Shown here one piece after another: positions 1 to 6,385 of a DNA stretch of 10,149 nt. The translations under genes were made by a program, and so were the position numbers. Each line of letters begins with the position of its first letter. Within the stretch, counting starts at the first letter, position 1. The notes under the pieces were generated by a model. The model searched no databases. It saw only the letters and a program-made list of their open reading frames with translations, and was not told the origin of the DNA. The DNA lies in NCBI GenBank assembly GCA_015491615.1, contig WFVN01000037.1:1-10149 (forward strand), read 5' to 3'. The stretch comes from Gammaproteobacteria bacterium (GTDB lineage: Bacteria; Pseudomonadota; Gammaproteobacteria; S012-40).

Positions 1-338
1 AGGGCGACAACCCGGACCAGGACACGGGCGTGGACATCCTGCGCCGTGCCATCGAAGCGCCGCTGCGTCAGATCGTGGCCAACGCCGGTGGCGAGCCGTC
101 GGTGGTGCTGGCGAAGGTGAAGGAAGGCAGCGGCAACTTCGGCTTCAACGCCGCCACCGAGGAGTACGGCGACATGGTGGAGATGGGCATTTTGGACCCC
201 ACCAAGGTGACCCGCACGGCCCTGCAGAATGCTGCTTCCGTGGCCGGCCTCATGATCACCACCGAGGCCATGGTGGCGGAGATCCCCAAGAAGGAGGAGA
301 AGCCCGCCGCCGGGGCTGGCATGGACGACATGATGTAA
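1..338 (+). CDS. groEL: Chaperonin GroEL, C-terminal fragment (5' end outside window)
   Basis: This is the last 111 residues of the 60-kDa chaperonin, the ATP-driven double-ring cage that folds cytosolic proteins together with GroES. The reading frame is open from base 3 and ends with TAA at 336-338. Very conserved GroEL stretches are visible: GDNPDQDTG at the left edge, EAPLRQIVANAG, FNAATEEYGDMVEMGILDPTKVTR and ASVAGLMITTEAMV, which belong to the equatorial domain. The C-terminal tail is short and ends GAGMDDMM. It has no long GGM repeat like that of the E. coli protein, though a flexible Met-rich end is kept. GroES would be expected upstream, outside the window. The identification is secure. 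Whether this is the only groEL copy cannot be told from here. Confidence 0.97.
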   Translation, partial: GDNPDQDTGVDILRRAIEAPLRQIVANAGGEPSVVLAKVKEGSGNFGFNAATEEYGDMVEMGILDPTKVTRTALQNAASVAGLMITTEAMVAEIPKKEEKPAAGAGMDDMM

Positions 339-340
339 AA

Positions 341-381
341 ACCCGGTCTAGCGCCGGGGAACTTTCCCGGCGCGACCGGGT
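341..381 (+). terminator. Bulged hairpin just after groEL, possible transcription end or mRNA 3' stabiliser
   Basis: An inverted repeat starts two bases after the groEL stop codon. Eight paired bases (341-348 with 374-381) are followed by an unpaired TA at 349-350. Eight more pairs follow (351-358 with 366-373), closing a 7-base loop. The stem is GC-rich and perfectly paired apart from the TA bulge. On the plus strand no T-run follows, so it is not a classical intrinsic terminator for groEL. It could be a rho-assisted end or a block to 3' exonucleases. The A-run at 337-341 would read as a U-run on the minus strand, but I see no minus-strand gene that would use it. Confidence 0.5.
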
Positions 382-477
382 CACTCCGGGTGCGTGCGTG
401 AGCACGCGTGTCATGATGGCCGAGTGACCGTCGTTTCGTGTGTGACTTGTCTTTTTCTGGAACGGAGGAGGTGAGCC

Positions 478-813
478 ATGCGCGAAAACAAAGTGGTGCG
501 CTTGAACCGTCGTGACGACCTGGAGCGCGAGCGCCTCGGCCCCCTGGGCCGGGGGATGCGCCTCGCCATCGCTGCCCTCGCCATCGGGCAGGCCTTCTTC
601 ATCCAGGGCGAGGTCACCCTGTGGCACGCCCTGGCGGTGGCCATCGGGGCATTCCTGGCGGTGGAGGCCATCGTCGGCTGGGGTCCCCTGGCCGCCTGGC
701 ACGCCGCCCAGCGGGAATGGCTCCGTGAGCGCCGCGCCGCAAGGCGTGAAGCCCGTGAGGCGGTGGCCGACGAGGCCCGTCCGGAAGGCGAGGACGTGCG
801 CCGCGCCGCCTGA
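478..813 (+). CDS. Small two-helix inner-membrane protein, DUF2892/YgaP-like
   Basis: The product is 111 residues. A charged N-terminus (about 1-26) is followed by two hydrophobic segments, about 27-43 (MRLAIAALAIGQAFFIQG region) and about 46-70, which ends in VGWGPLAAW. A strongly charged, Arg/Glu-rich tail occupies 71-111. The short first helix, the turn, and a second helix ending in G-W-x-P-L resemble the DUF2892 / YgaP-type transmembrane domain. In that family a Cys usually sits before the Pro; here it is Gly. The ATG at 478 is preceded by a strong ribosome binding site (GGAGGAGG at about 464-471). Its function is unknown. It may simply be a small membrane protein that binds or organises partners. 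It stands alone between the groEL hairpin and its own terminator, so it is probably monocistronic. That the protein is real is likely; the family name is a judgement from pattern only. Confidence 0.8.
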   Translation: MRENKVVRLNRRDDLERERLGPLGRGMRLAIAALAIGQAFFIQGEVTLWHALAVAIGAFLAVEAIVGWGPLAAWHAAQREWLRERRAARREAREAVADEARPEGEDVRRAA

Positions 814-831
814 TCCGGCGGCCCGAACAGC

Positions 832-864
832 GGGGGATCCGGTCACCGCCGGATCCCCCTTTTT
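832..864 (+). terminator. Rho-independent terminator after the DUF2892-like gene
   Basis: A perfect 11-bp stem (832-842 paired with 849-859, GGGGGATCCGG against its complement) closes a 6-base loop and is followed directly by TTTTT at 860-864. It lies 18 bases after the stop codon at 811-813. This separates the small membrane protein gene from the carbohydrate operon downstream. Confidence 0.92.
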
Positions 865-949
865 CATGCCTGCGTTCGCCCGTGGGCGGGACTACACTCA
901 GCCCGTCCGCCCCGGTCGATTTCCGTGTTTCGGAAAAAGGAGGACCGCC

Positions 950-2014
950 ATGCGAATCGCACAAGTGGCTCCCTTATGGGAAAGCGTGCCGCCCCGCCTC
1001 TACGGGGGCACGGAACGGATCGTCTCCTACCTCACCGAGGCACTGGTGCGCCAGGGGCACGAAGTGACCCTGTTCGCCAGCGGCGACTCGCGCACCGCGG
1101 CGCGCCTGGAATCCATCGTGCCGCGCGCCCTGCGCCTGGAGCCGGGGCTCCACGACGCCACCGCCGCCCACACCCTGGCGGTGGAGGAGGTGGTGCGCCG
1201 GCGCGACGCCTTCGACGTCATCCATTGCCACATCGACCACCTCCATCTGCCCCTGCTCACGCGCCTGGACACCCCCTTCGTCAACACCCTGCACGGGCGC
1301 CTGGACCTGCCCGAGCTGGGGCCGTTATACCGCCGCTTCCACCAGGCCCCGGTGGTGTCCATCTCCGACCACCAGCGCCAGCCCCTGTCCTTCGCCAACT
1401 GGGTGGCCACGGTGTACAACGGCATCCCCGAGGATCTGTACGATTTCCACCACCGGCCCGGGGACTACCTGGCCTTCCTCGGCCGCATGTCGCCGGAGAA
1501 GGGGCCGGACCAGGCCATCCAGATCGCCCGCCGCGCCGGCCTGCCCATTAAGCTGGCGGCGAAGGTCGATCCGGTGGACCAGGACTATTTCGACACCCGG
1601 GTACGGCCTTTGCTGGACCAACCGGGAGTGGAATTCGTCGGCGAGATCAGCGATGCCGAAAAGAGCGAATTCCTGGGCAACGCCCGCGCTCTGTTGTTCC
1701 CCATCGCCTGGCCCGAGCCCTTCGGCCTGGTGATGATCGAGGCCATGGCCTGCGGCACCCCGGTGATCGCCTACCCCCTCGGCTCGGTGCCGGAGATCGT
1801 CGAGGACGGGGTCAACGGCTTCGTCGTCGAGGGCGTGGACCAGGCGGTGACCGCCGTGGGTCGCCTGGACGAAATCGACCGGCGTGGCTGCCGCGCGGTG
1901 TTCGAAGCGCGTTTCTCCGCCCGGCGCATGGCCGAGGACTACCTGGCCGTGTACCGCCGTCTGCTGGGGCGGGGCGAGGAGGAGAAGGCGGCTTTGGATG
2001 CCGTCGGCGTGTGA
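950..2014 (+). CDS. Glycosyltransferase family 4 (GT-B fold, retaining)
   Basis: This 354-residue protein is a GT4 glycosyltransferase, a family that transfers a sugar from a nucleotide-sugar (or sugar-phosphate) donor with retention of configuration. The N-terminal Rossmann half begins MRIAQVAPLW and contains the glycine loop YGGTERIVSYLTEAL and GHEVTLFASGDS (about 19-48). The C-terminal donor-binding half has LAFLGRMSPEKGPDQAI and the family E-x7-E motif in EPFGLVMIE (E256 and E264), then ACGTPVIA and GSVPEIVEDGVNGF. The start at 950 is chosen because translation begins exactly at the conserved N-terminus and AAGGAGG lies 6 bases upstream (937-943). The open frame extending left of it is read-through across the terminator. 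A weak -10-like TACACT sits at 893-898. It is the first gene of a three-gene operon with a glucan debranching enzyme and a mutarotase. Its acceptor is therefore probably an alpha-glucan or glucoside, but donor and acceptor cannot be read from sequence. It is shorter than glycogen synthase (GT5) and is not that enzyme. Confidence 0.9.
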   Translation: MRIAQVAPLWESVPPRLYGGTERIVSYLTEALVRQGHEVTLFASGDSRTAARLESIVPRALRLEPGLHDATAAHTLAVEEVVRRRDAFDVIHCHIDHLHLPLLTRLDTPFVNTLHGRLDLPELGPLYRRFHQAPVVSISDHQRQPLSFANWVATVYNGIPEDLYDFHHRPGDYLAFLGRMSPEKGPDQAIQIARRAGLPIKLAAKVDPVDQDYFDTRVRPLLDQPGVEFVGEISDAEKSEFLGNARALLFPIAWPEPFGLVMIEAMACGTPVIAYPLGSVPEIVEDGVNGFVVEGVDQAVTAVGRLDEIDRRGCRAVFEARFSARRMAEDYLAVYRRLLGRGEEEKAALDAVGV

Positions 2015-2038
2015 TCGCTTGCACACGGGAGGACCGGG

Positions 2039-4207
2039 ATGGAGGACGTCATCCGCATCAACGACCGCTGGTACGTGCTGGCCACCTCGTCGCGGGCGGA
2101 CGACCGCACGCGGGTGCTCAAGCACGACGACACCTTCGGCCTCTTCGACCGCTGGGGTGACGTCCAGCCGGTGGGGATCGGCGACCAGGGCCTCTACCAC
2201 CAGGGCACCCGCTTCCTCTCCCACTTCGAGCTCAACGTCAACGAGCGTCGCCCGCTGCTCCTCAACTCCATGGTCAAGGAGGACAACAGTGTCCTGGTGG
2301 TGGACCTCACCACCCCGGACCTTTACGACGCCGAGGGCAACCTCATCATCCGTAAGGGCGTGGTGCACCTGTTCCGCGCCAAGTTCCTCTACCGGGCGGT
2401 GCACTACGAACACCTGCGCCTCACCAATTACGGCGACGAGGCGGTGGACCTGGAGATCGACCTCGCCTTCGCCGCCGACTACGCCGATATCTTCGAAGTA
2501 CGCGGCGTGGAGCGGGCCGAACGCGGCGAGCTGCTGCCGGTGGAACAGGACGCGCACGGGCCGGTGTTCGCCTACCGCGGGCTGGACGGCGTCCTGCGTC
2601 GCACGCGCGTGCGTCTGAGCCGCCCTCCCGACCGGGTCGGCGACGGCGGTCTGTGTTTCCGCTTCCATCTGCCGCCGCGGGGTACCCAGGAACTCTATCT
2701 CGGCATCGCCTGCGAAGTGGGAGACGACTCACCCCGCGTCCTTCCTTACCAAGAGGCTTTCCACACCCACAGCGAAGAACTCGCCCGGCGTCGCGCTCGC
2801 GCCGCCACCGTCTTCACCTCCAACGAACAGCTCAACGACTGGATCAACCGCTCCCAGGCGGACTTGCACATGCTCCTCAGCCACACCCCGGCCGGGGAGT
2901 ATCCCTATGCCGGCGTGCCCTGGTTCAGCACCCCCTTCGGTCGTGACGGCATTATCACCGCTCTCCAATACCTGTGGACGGACCCGGAGGTGGCGCGTGG
3001 GGTGCTCCGTTTCCTGGCCGAAAACCAGGCCGACCGGGAAGACCCGGCGGTGGACGCCGAGCCGGGCAAGATCCTCCACGAGGTGCGCCGGGGGGAGATG
3101 GCCGAACTGGGGGAAATCCCCTTCAAGCGTTACTACGGCAGCATCGACAGCACGCCGTTGTTCATCTGTCTGGCCGGGGTCTACTATCAGCGCACCGGCG
3201 ACCGTCCTTTCGTGGAATCCATCTGGTCCAACATCGAGCGTGCCCTGGAATGGATCGACCGCTACGGCGACCGCGACGGCGACGGCTTCGTGGAATACGC
3301 CAAGCGCAGTCCCAACGGCCTGGAACAGCAGGGTTGGAAGGATTCCGACGACTCCGTCTTCCATGCCGACGGTTCCGATGCCCCGCCCCCCATCGCCCTG
3401 TGCGAAGTGCAAGGTTACGTGTACCAGGCCAAGCGCCACGCCGCCGCCCTCGCGCGCCTGTTCGGGGAAGTGGTCCGCGCGGAGGCACTGGAACGCGAAG
3501 CCCAGGACCTCAAAAAGCGTTTCAATACGGCCTTCTGGTGCGACGAGCTGGACACCTATGCCCTCGCCCTGGACGGCGCCAAGCGCCCCTGCAAAGTGGT
3601 CACCTCCAACTCTGGCCACGTCCTCTACGCGGGCATCGCCTCCACCCGCTACGCCCGCCGTGTGGCGCGCACCTTGCTCAGCGCCCCGGCCTTCAACGGC
3701 TGGGGGGTGCGCACCCTCGCCGCCGGCCAGGCGCGCTACAATCCCATGTCCTACCACAACGGCTCGGTGTGGCCCCACGACAACGCTCTCATCGCCCTGG
3801 GCCTGGCCCGCTATGGCTACAAGGACGAGGCCCTGCGCATTCTCACCGGTCTGCTGGACGCCAGCGTCCATTTCGACCTGCACCGCCTGCCGGAGCTGTT
3901 CTGCGGCTTTGCACGCCTGCCTGGCCAGGGGCCCACCCTCTACCCGGTGGCCTGCTCGCCCCAGGCCTGGGCGGCGGGGGCCGTGTTCCAGCTCCTGGAG
4001 GCCTGCCTGGGGATGGAATTCCACACCGAAAAACCGCAACTGCGCTTCCGCCACCCGCGCCTGCCCGACTACGTGGATCACCTGGAGATCCGCGGCCTAC
4101 GCGTGGCGGGCGGCGAGCTGGACCTGCGCCTGCGCCGTCACCCCAACGACGTGGGCCTCACCGTACTCAGAAAACAGGGGGACGTGGACGTGGCGGTGAT
4201 CGTATGA
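2039..4207 (+). CDS. Amylo-alpha-1,6-glucosidase / glycogen debranching enzyme-like protein
   Basis: The product is 722 residues with two domains. The N-terminal beta-rich half (about 10-215) looks like the GDE N-terminal 'bis' domain; it includes the GLYHQGTRFLSHFEL and VVDLTTPDLYDAEG stretches. The C-terminal (alpha/alpha)6 catalytic half (about 255-650) carries GVPWFSTPFGRDGI (from 292), GWKDSDDSVFHADG (around 433), YHNGSVWPHDN (572-582) and LPELFCGF (617-624). E619 is a plausible catalytic carboxylate, by family resemblance only. These hydrolases remove alpha-1,6 branch stubs from glycogen-like glucans in the cytosol; no signal peptide is seen. The start is supported by GGGAGGA (2027-2033), 5 bases from the ATG. 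It lies 24 nt after the GT4 gene and overlaps the next gene by 4 nt (ATGA), so translational coupling is likely. It is not the GH13-type GlgX. The true substrate could be another alpha-glucoside. Confidence 0.9.
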   Translation: MEDVIRINDRWYVLATSSRADDRTRVLKHDDTFGLFDRWGDVQPVGIGDQGLYHQGTRFLSHFELNVNERRPLLLNSMVKEDNSVLVVDLTTPDLYDAEGNLIIRKGVVHLFRAKFLYRAVHYEHLRLTNYGDEAVDLEIDLAFAADYADIFEVRGVERAERGELLPVEQDAHGPVFAYRGLDGVLRRTRVRLSRPPDRVGDGGLCFRFHLPPRGTQELYLGIACEVGDDSPRVLPYQEAFHTHSEELARRRARAATVFTSNEQLNDWINRSQADLHMLLSHTPAGEYPYAGVPWFSTPFGRDGIITALQYLWTDPEVARGVLRFLAENQADREDPAVDAEPGKILHEVRRGEMAELGEIPFKRYYGSIDSTPLFICLAGVYYQRTGDRPFVESIWSNIERALEWIDRYGDRDGDGFVEYAKRSPNGLEQQGWKDSDDSVFHADGSDAPPPIALCEVQGYVYQAKRHAAALARLFGEVVRAEALEREAQDLKKRFNTAFWCDELDTYALALDGAKRPCKVVTSNSGHVLYAGIASTRYARRVARTLLSAPAFNGWGVRTLAAGQARYNPMSYHNGSVWPHDNALIALGLARYGYKDEALRILTGLLDASVHFDLHRLPELFCGFARLPGQGPTLYPVACSPQAWAAGAVFQLLEACLGMEFHTEKPQLRFRHPRLPDYVDHLEIRGLRVAGGELDLRLRRHPNDVGLTVLRKQGDVDVAVIV

Positions 4208-5100
4208 ACGCCTGGCTGGAGAAGCTCCGCGAACGCTTCCACGCCGGTGGTCGGCTCCACTGGACGATGGGCCCGGCCGGCCCCGAGGCGCGCCTGCAGG
4301 CCCCAGCCGCCGAGGGCCGTCTCACCCTCCAGGGCGGGCAACTGCTCCAGTGGCGACCGCAAGGGGCGGATCCGGTCCTGTGGCTCTCGCCCCGCGCCCG
4401 ACTCGCCCCGGGCGCGGCCATCCGCGGCGGCGTGCCGGTGTGCTGGCCCTGGTTCGGCCCCCATCCCGAGCGAGTGGATTTCCCCGCCCACGGTTTCGCC
4501 CGCACCGCCCGCTGGGAACCCCTCGCCGCCGTCCCCGAAAGGGGCGGGGTGCGTCTCAGCCTCGCCCTGGTGCGCGACGCCGCCAGCTACCACCTCTTTC
4601 CCCACCGCGCCCGCCCCACCCTCGAGCTGCACCTGGGCGAGACCCTGGAGATGGCCCTCATCACCCGCAACGAAGACCGTCGCCCCTTCACCCTCGGCCA
4701 GGCCCTGCATGCCTATTTCCAGGTGGGCGACGTGCAATGCATTCGCATCCACGGCCTGGCGGGCCGCGCCTATCTGGACAAGACCCGCGGCCTGCGCCGG
4801 TTCACCCAGCACGGCCCGGTGCGCCTCGAGGGGGAGACGGACCGCGTCTATCTGGGGGCCGGCGGACCAGTGACCATCGAAGACCCGGCCCTCGGTCGCG
4901 CCATCCGGGTGGAGAAGGCGGGCAGCGCCACCACCGTGGTGTGGAACCCCGGTGAGGCGAAGGGACGGGCCATGGGCGACGTGGGGGAGGCCTGGCGGGA
5001 ATTCGTCTGCGTGGAGGCGGCCAACGCCCTGGCGGATGCCCGTGCTTTGGTACCGGGGGCGGTCCACCGCCTGGTCATGCGCTGCGCCGTGGTTCCATGA
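4204..5100 (+). CDS. D-hexose-6-phosphate mutarotase (glucose-6-phosphate 1-epimerase, YeaD-like)
   Basis: This 298-residue protein belongs to the aldose-1-epimerase superfamily, in the branch that interconverts alpha and beta anomers of glucose 6-phosphate and related hexose phosphates. Its signatures appear in family order: IRGGVPVCWPWFGPH, HGFAR (H96-R100), LGQALHAYFQVGD with the probable catalytic H169, VVWNPG, and FVCVEAAN with the probable catalytic base E271. The ATG at 4204 overlaps the stop of the debranching gene in an ATGA arrangement. The conserved protein begins immediately after it; a longer open frame to the left is a shadow of the debranching gene. In this operon it would equilibrate the anomers of the hexose phosphate made from released glucose. 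The family assignment is strong. Exact substrate preference is not visible. Confidence 0.93.
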   Translation: MNAWLEKLRERFHAGGRLHWTMGPAGPEARLQAPAAEGRLTLQGGQLLQWRPQGADPVLWLSPRARLAPGAAIRGGVPVCWPWFGPHPERVDFPAHGFARTARWEPLAAVPERGGVRLSLALVRDAASYHLFPHRARPTLELHLGETLEMALITRNEDRRPFTLGQALHAYFQVGDVQCIRIHGLAGRAYLDKTRGLRRFTQHGPVRLEGETDRVYLGAGGPVTIEDPALGRAIRVEKAGSATTVVWNPGEAKGRAMGDVGEAWREFVCVEAANALADARALVPGAVHRLVMRCAVVP

Positions 5101-5133
5101 AAAGCGAAGGGCCGCATCAAGCGGCCCTTGCGC
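5100..5133 (-). terminator. Minus-strand intrinsic terminator of the 35-codon gene, overlapping the mutarotase stop codon
   Basis: A 9-bp perfect stem (5107-5115 with 5121-5129, loop ATCAA) can be lengthened by three more pairs across a one-base bulge (5104-5106 with 5131-5133). Read on the minus strand it is followed directly by TTTT (5103-5100). That is the layout of a rho-independent terminator for the small gene whose stop is 21 bases upstream. On the plus strand only TT and then GC-rich sequence follow, so it is a weaker end for the mutarotase operon. It may still serve both convergent transcripts. Confidence 0.72.
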
Positions 5134-5153
5134 GCGTGCCCGGACGGGCGGAG

Positions 5154-5261
5154 TCAACGGAAGCCGTCGTCCGAGGTGTAGATCTTGTAGGTAAGATAGG
5201 CCATGGCCGCAATGGCGATGGCGAGTACCGAATACACCATGACGGTGAGCGTCTGTTCCAT
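5154..5261 (-). CDS. 35-residue single-pass membrane peptide, unrecognised
   Basis: This short gene reads ATG (5261) to TGA (5154). The product starts MEQTLTVMVYSVLAIAIAAM, continues with a Tyr-rich interface (AYLTYKIYTS) and ends DDGFR. Residues about 5-24 form one uninterrupted hydrophobic helix with no charged residue. The C-terminus carries one Lys, two Asp and the final Arg. Its size and shape resemble the small accessory subunits of respiratory or transport complexes (CydX-, KdpF- or CcoQ-like), but I do not recognise any of these sequences in it. Support for a real gene comes from AGGAGGG placed 7 bases before the ATG, a minus-strand hairpin plus TTTT just past the stop, and its location in an otherwise empty gap. 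It is convergent with the mutarotase and divergent from the HDOD gene. Its function and partner are unknown. Confidence 0.82.
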   Translation of the reverse strand: MEQTLTVMVYSVLAIAIAAMAYLTYKIYTSDDGFR

Positions 5262-5268
5262 CGTCTTA

Positions 5269-5275
5269 CCCTCCT
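5269..5275 (-). promoter_or_regulatory. Strong ribosome binding site that defines the 35-codon gene
   Basis: On the minus strand AGGAGGG lies 7 bases upstream of the ATG at 5261. This is near-ideal complementarity to the 16S anti-Shine-Dalgarno sequence, at a good distance. It is better than the sites in front of several clearly real genes here (the glyA AGGAG site is 12 bases away; the oxygenase has only a distant GGAG). It is a main reason for accepting such a short gene. Confidence 0.78.
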
Positions 5276-5316
5276 GAGGTGGCCGGCGGTGATCCGCCTT
5301 GTCGATCAGCCGATTC

Positions 5317-5346
5317 TATGTAGCACAAGAATTCATTTGGGCGCAA
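5317..5346 (-). promoter_or_regulatory. Weak candidate promoter for the 35-codon gene in the 185-nt divergent gap
   Basis: The gap 5262-5446 between the small minus gene and the HDOD gene is more AT-rich in its middle (about 5310-5370) than anything nearby. On the minus strand TACATA (5317-5322), preceded by TGC as in extended -10 sites, lies 18 bases from TTGCGC (5341-5346). An overlapping TAGAAT (5313-5318) is a better -10 hexamer but has no good -35. The match is modest. I see no convincing plus-strand promoter for the HDOD gene and no operator in this gap. Confidence 0.25.
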
Positions 5347-5446
5347 ACCCGATCCCGCAACATGGTTTTTGTCGTCGTCCACCGCTCAAGCCACCCTCGC
5401 CGTCGGTCGTTACAGGGGCAGGTCCCGCAACGACGACGAGGTGACG

Positions 5447-6328
5447 ATGAGCGCAGCGCCTTCACCCCGCCCGCGCCGCAACGTGCACGAATGGGCCGCC
5501 CGGGTGGACAAACTGGTGGCCCTCCCCGAGATCTATTGGCTGGTGCGCGATCGCCTCCAGGATCCGCAGGTGGAGATGCGCGAACTGGGGCGTCTGATCC
5601 AGCAGGACGTGGACCTCACCGCGCGCCTGCTGAAGCTGGTCAACAGTGCCGCCTACGGCGTCCCCGGCCGGGTCGAGACGGTGACCCGCGCCATCACCCT
5701 GGTGGGTTTGCGCGAACTGGAGTATCTACTTCTCGCTGGCGTCGCCTTCGAGAGTTTCGCCCGTCTGCCCATCGAGCAGATCAACATGGCCAGCTTCTGG
5801 CGCCACAGCGTCTTCGCCGCCCTCGCTGCCAAAGGGCTGGCCCGGGTCGCCGGCGTTCTTCATCCCGAGCGCCTGTTCATCGCCGGCCTGTTGCACGACA
5901 TGGGGCGCCTGGCCCTGTGCCTGGAGGCTCCCCACGAAGTGCTGGAGGTCGTCCAACGGCGCGAACGGGGGGAGGAGGTCTGCGCCGTGGAGCGGGAGCT
6001 GCTGGGCTTCGACCACGCCGAACTGGGCGGTGCCCTGGCCGCGCGCTGGCGCCTGCCGGAGGTGATGGTGGACGCCATCGCCCATCACCATCGGCCCGGC
6101 GAGGCGCGCAAGGGCTATTTGGAGGCCTGCATCCTGCACGTGGCCGACGTCATCTCCCTGGCGGTGGACGTGCAGGACGATCAACGGCTCCAAGACTATT
6201 GCGACGCCGAGGCCTGGCGGCGCCTGCGCCTCGACGAGGGGGTGGTGCGCACCGTCATCCAGGACGCCCTCATGGATTTCCTGGAGACCCTGGAACTCAT
6301 CACCCCGGGCAGTGCCGAGTCTTTGTGA
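5447..6328 (+). CDS. HDOD-domain signalling protein
   Basis: The product is 293 residues, mostly a single HDOD domain (about 12-205) and a helical C-terminal extension. HDOD domains are relatives of HD phosphohydrolases used in bacterial signal transduction, usually without proven enzyme activity. Typical stretches are LPEIYWLVRDRLQDPQVEMRELGRLIQQD, LTARLLKLVNSAAYG, VTRAITLVGLRELEYLL, FIAGLLHDMGRLAL (HD pair at 150-151) and FDHAELGGALAARWRLPEVMVDAIAHHHRP. The HD pair is kept but I do not see the full metal-binding set of an active HD-GYP enzyme. ATG 5447 is preferred, with GAGGTG just upstream (5438-5443). A TTG 78 bases earlier in the same frame would add a stretch with no family likeness. 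No receiver or output domain is fused to it. It stands as a lone plus-strand gene, convergent with the minus-strand gene ending at 6386; no terminator is evident in the 57-nt gap. Confidence 0.88.
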   Translation: MSAAPSPRPRRNVHEWAARVDKLVALPEIYWLVRDRLQDPQVEMRELGRLIQQDVDLTARLLKLVNSAAYGVPGRVETVTRAITLVGLRELEYLLLAGVAFESFARLPIEQINMASFWRHSVFAALAAKGLARVAGVLHPERLFIAGLLHDMGRLALCLEAPHEVLEVVQRRERGEEVCAVERELLGFDHAELGGALAARWRLPEVMVDAIAHHHRPGEARKGYLEACILHVADVISLAVDVQDDQRLQDYCDAEAWRRLRLDEGVVRTVIQDALMDFLETLELITPGSAESL

Positions 6329-6385
6329 ACCGGCATCTGTGGATACAGCTCCGATGCTTCGGGGCGTCGCCGTTTCCGGTGCCGT

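Noticed and set aside
392..407. 6-bp hairpin (GCGTGC, loop GTGA) between groEL and the DUF2892-like gene
   Set aside because: Short, with no T-run and no further pairing; within chance for this GC content.
512..949. In-frame extension of the GT4 protein to the left
   Set aside because: It passes through the DUF2892-like gene in another frame and through a strong intrinsic terminator. The GT4 N-terminus and its ribosome binding site are at 950.
1325..2668. 447-codon minus-strand open frame opposite the GT4 and debranching genes
   Set aside because: It crosses the boundary of two real plus-strand genes and has the same shadow composition.
2729..4081. 450-codon minus-strand open frame opposite the debranching gene
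   Set aside because: A mirror of the biased codons of a clearly real gene on the plus strand; low-complexity His/Gly/Val composition and no domain.
2974..4203. Plus-strand open frame extending the mutarotase about 410 codons to the left
   Set aside because: This part is an out-of-frame reading of the debranching enzyme, rich in Arg, Pro and Gly. The true mutarotase starts at the ATGA overlap (4204).
4138..5157. 339-codon minus-strand open frame opposite the mutarotase
   Set aside because: An antisense shadow; it also overlaps the terminator hairpin and has no family likeness.
5369..5446. Upstream TTG start adding 26 residues to the HDOD protein
   Set aside because: The added residues look like non-coding sequence and have no family likeness; ATG 5447 has GAGGTG in front.
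6329..6385. Possible bidirectional terminator between the HDOD gene and the convergent 141-residue gene
   Set aside because: Only 4-5 bp stems can be drawn and no T-run is present on either strand.
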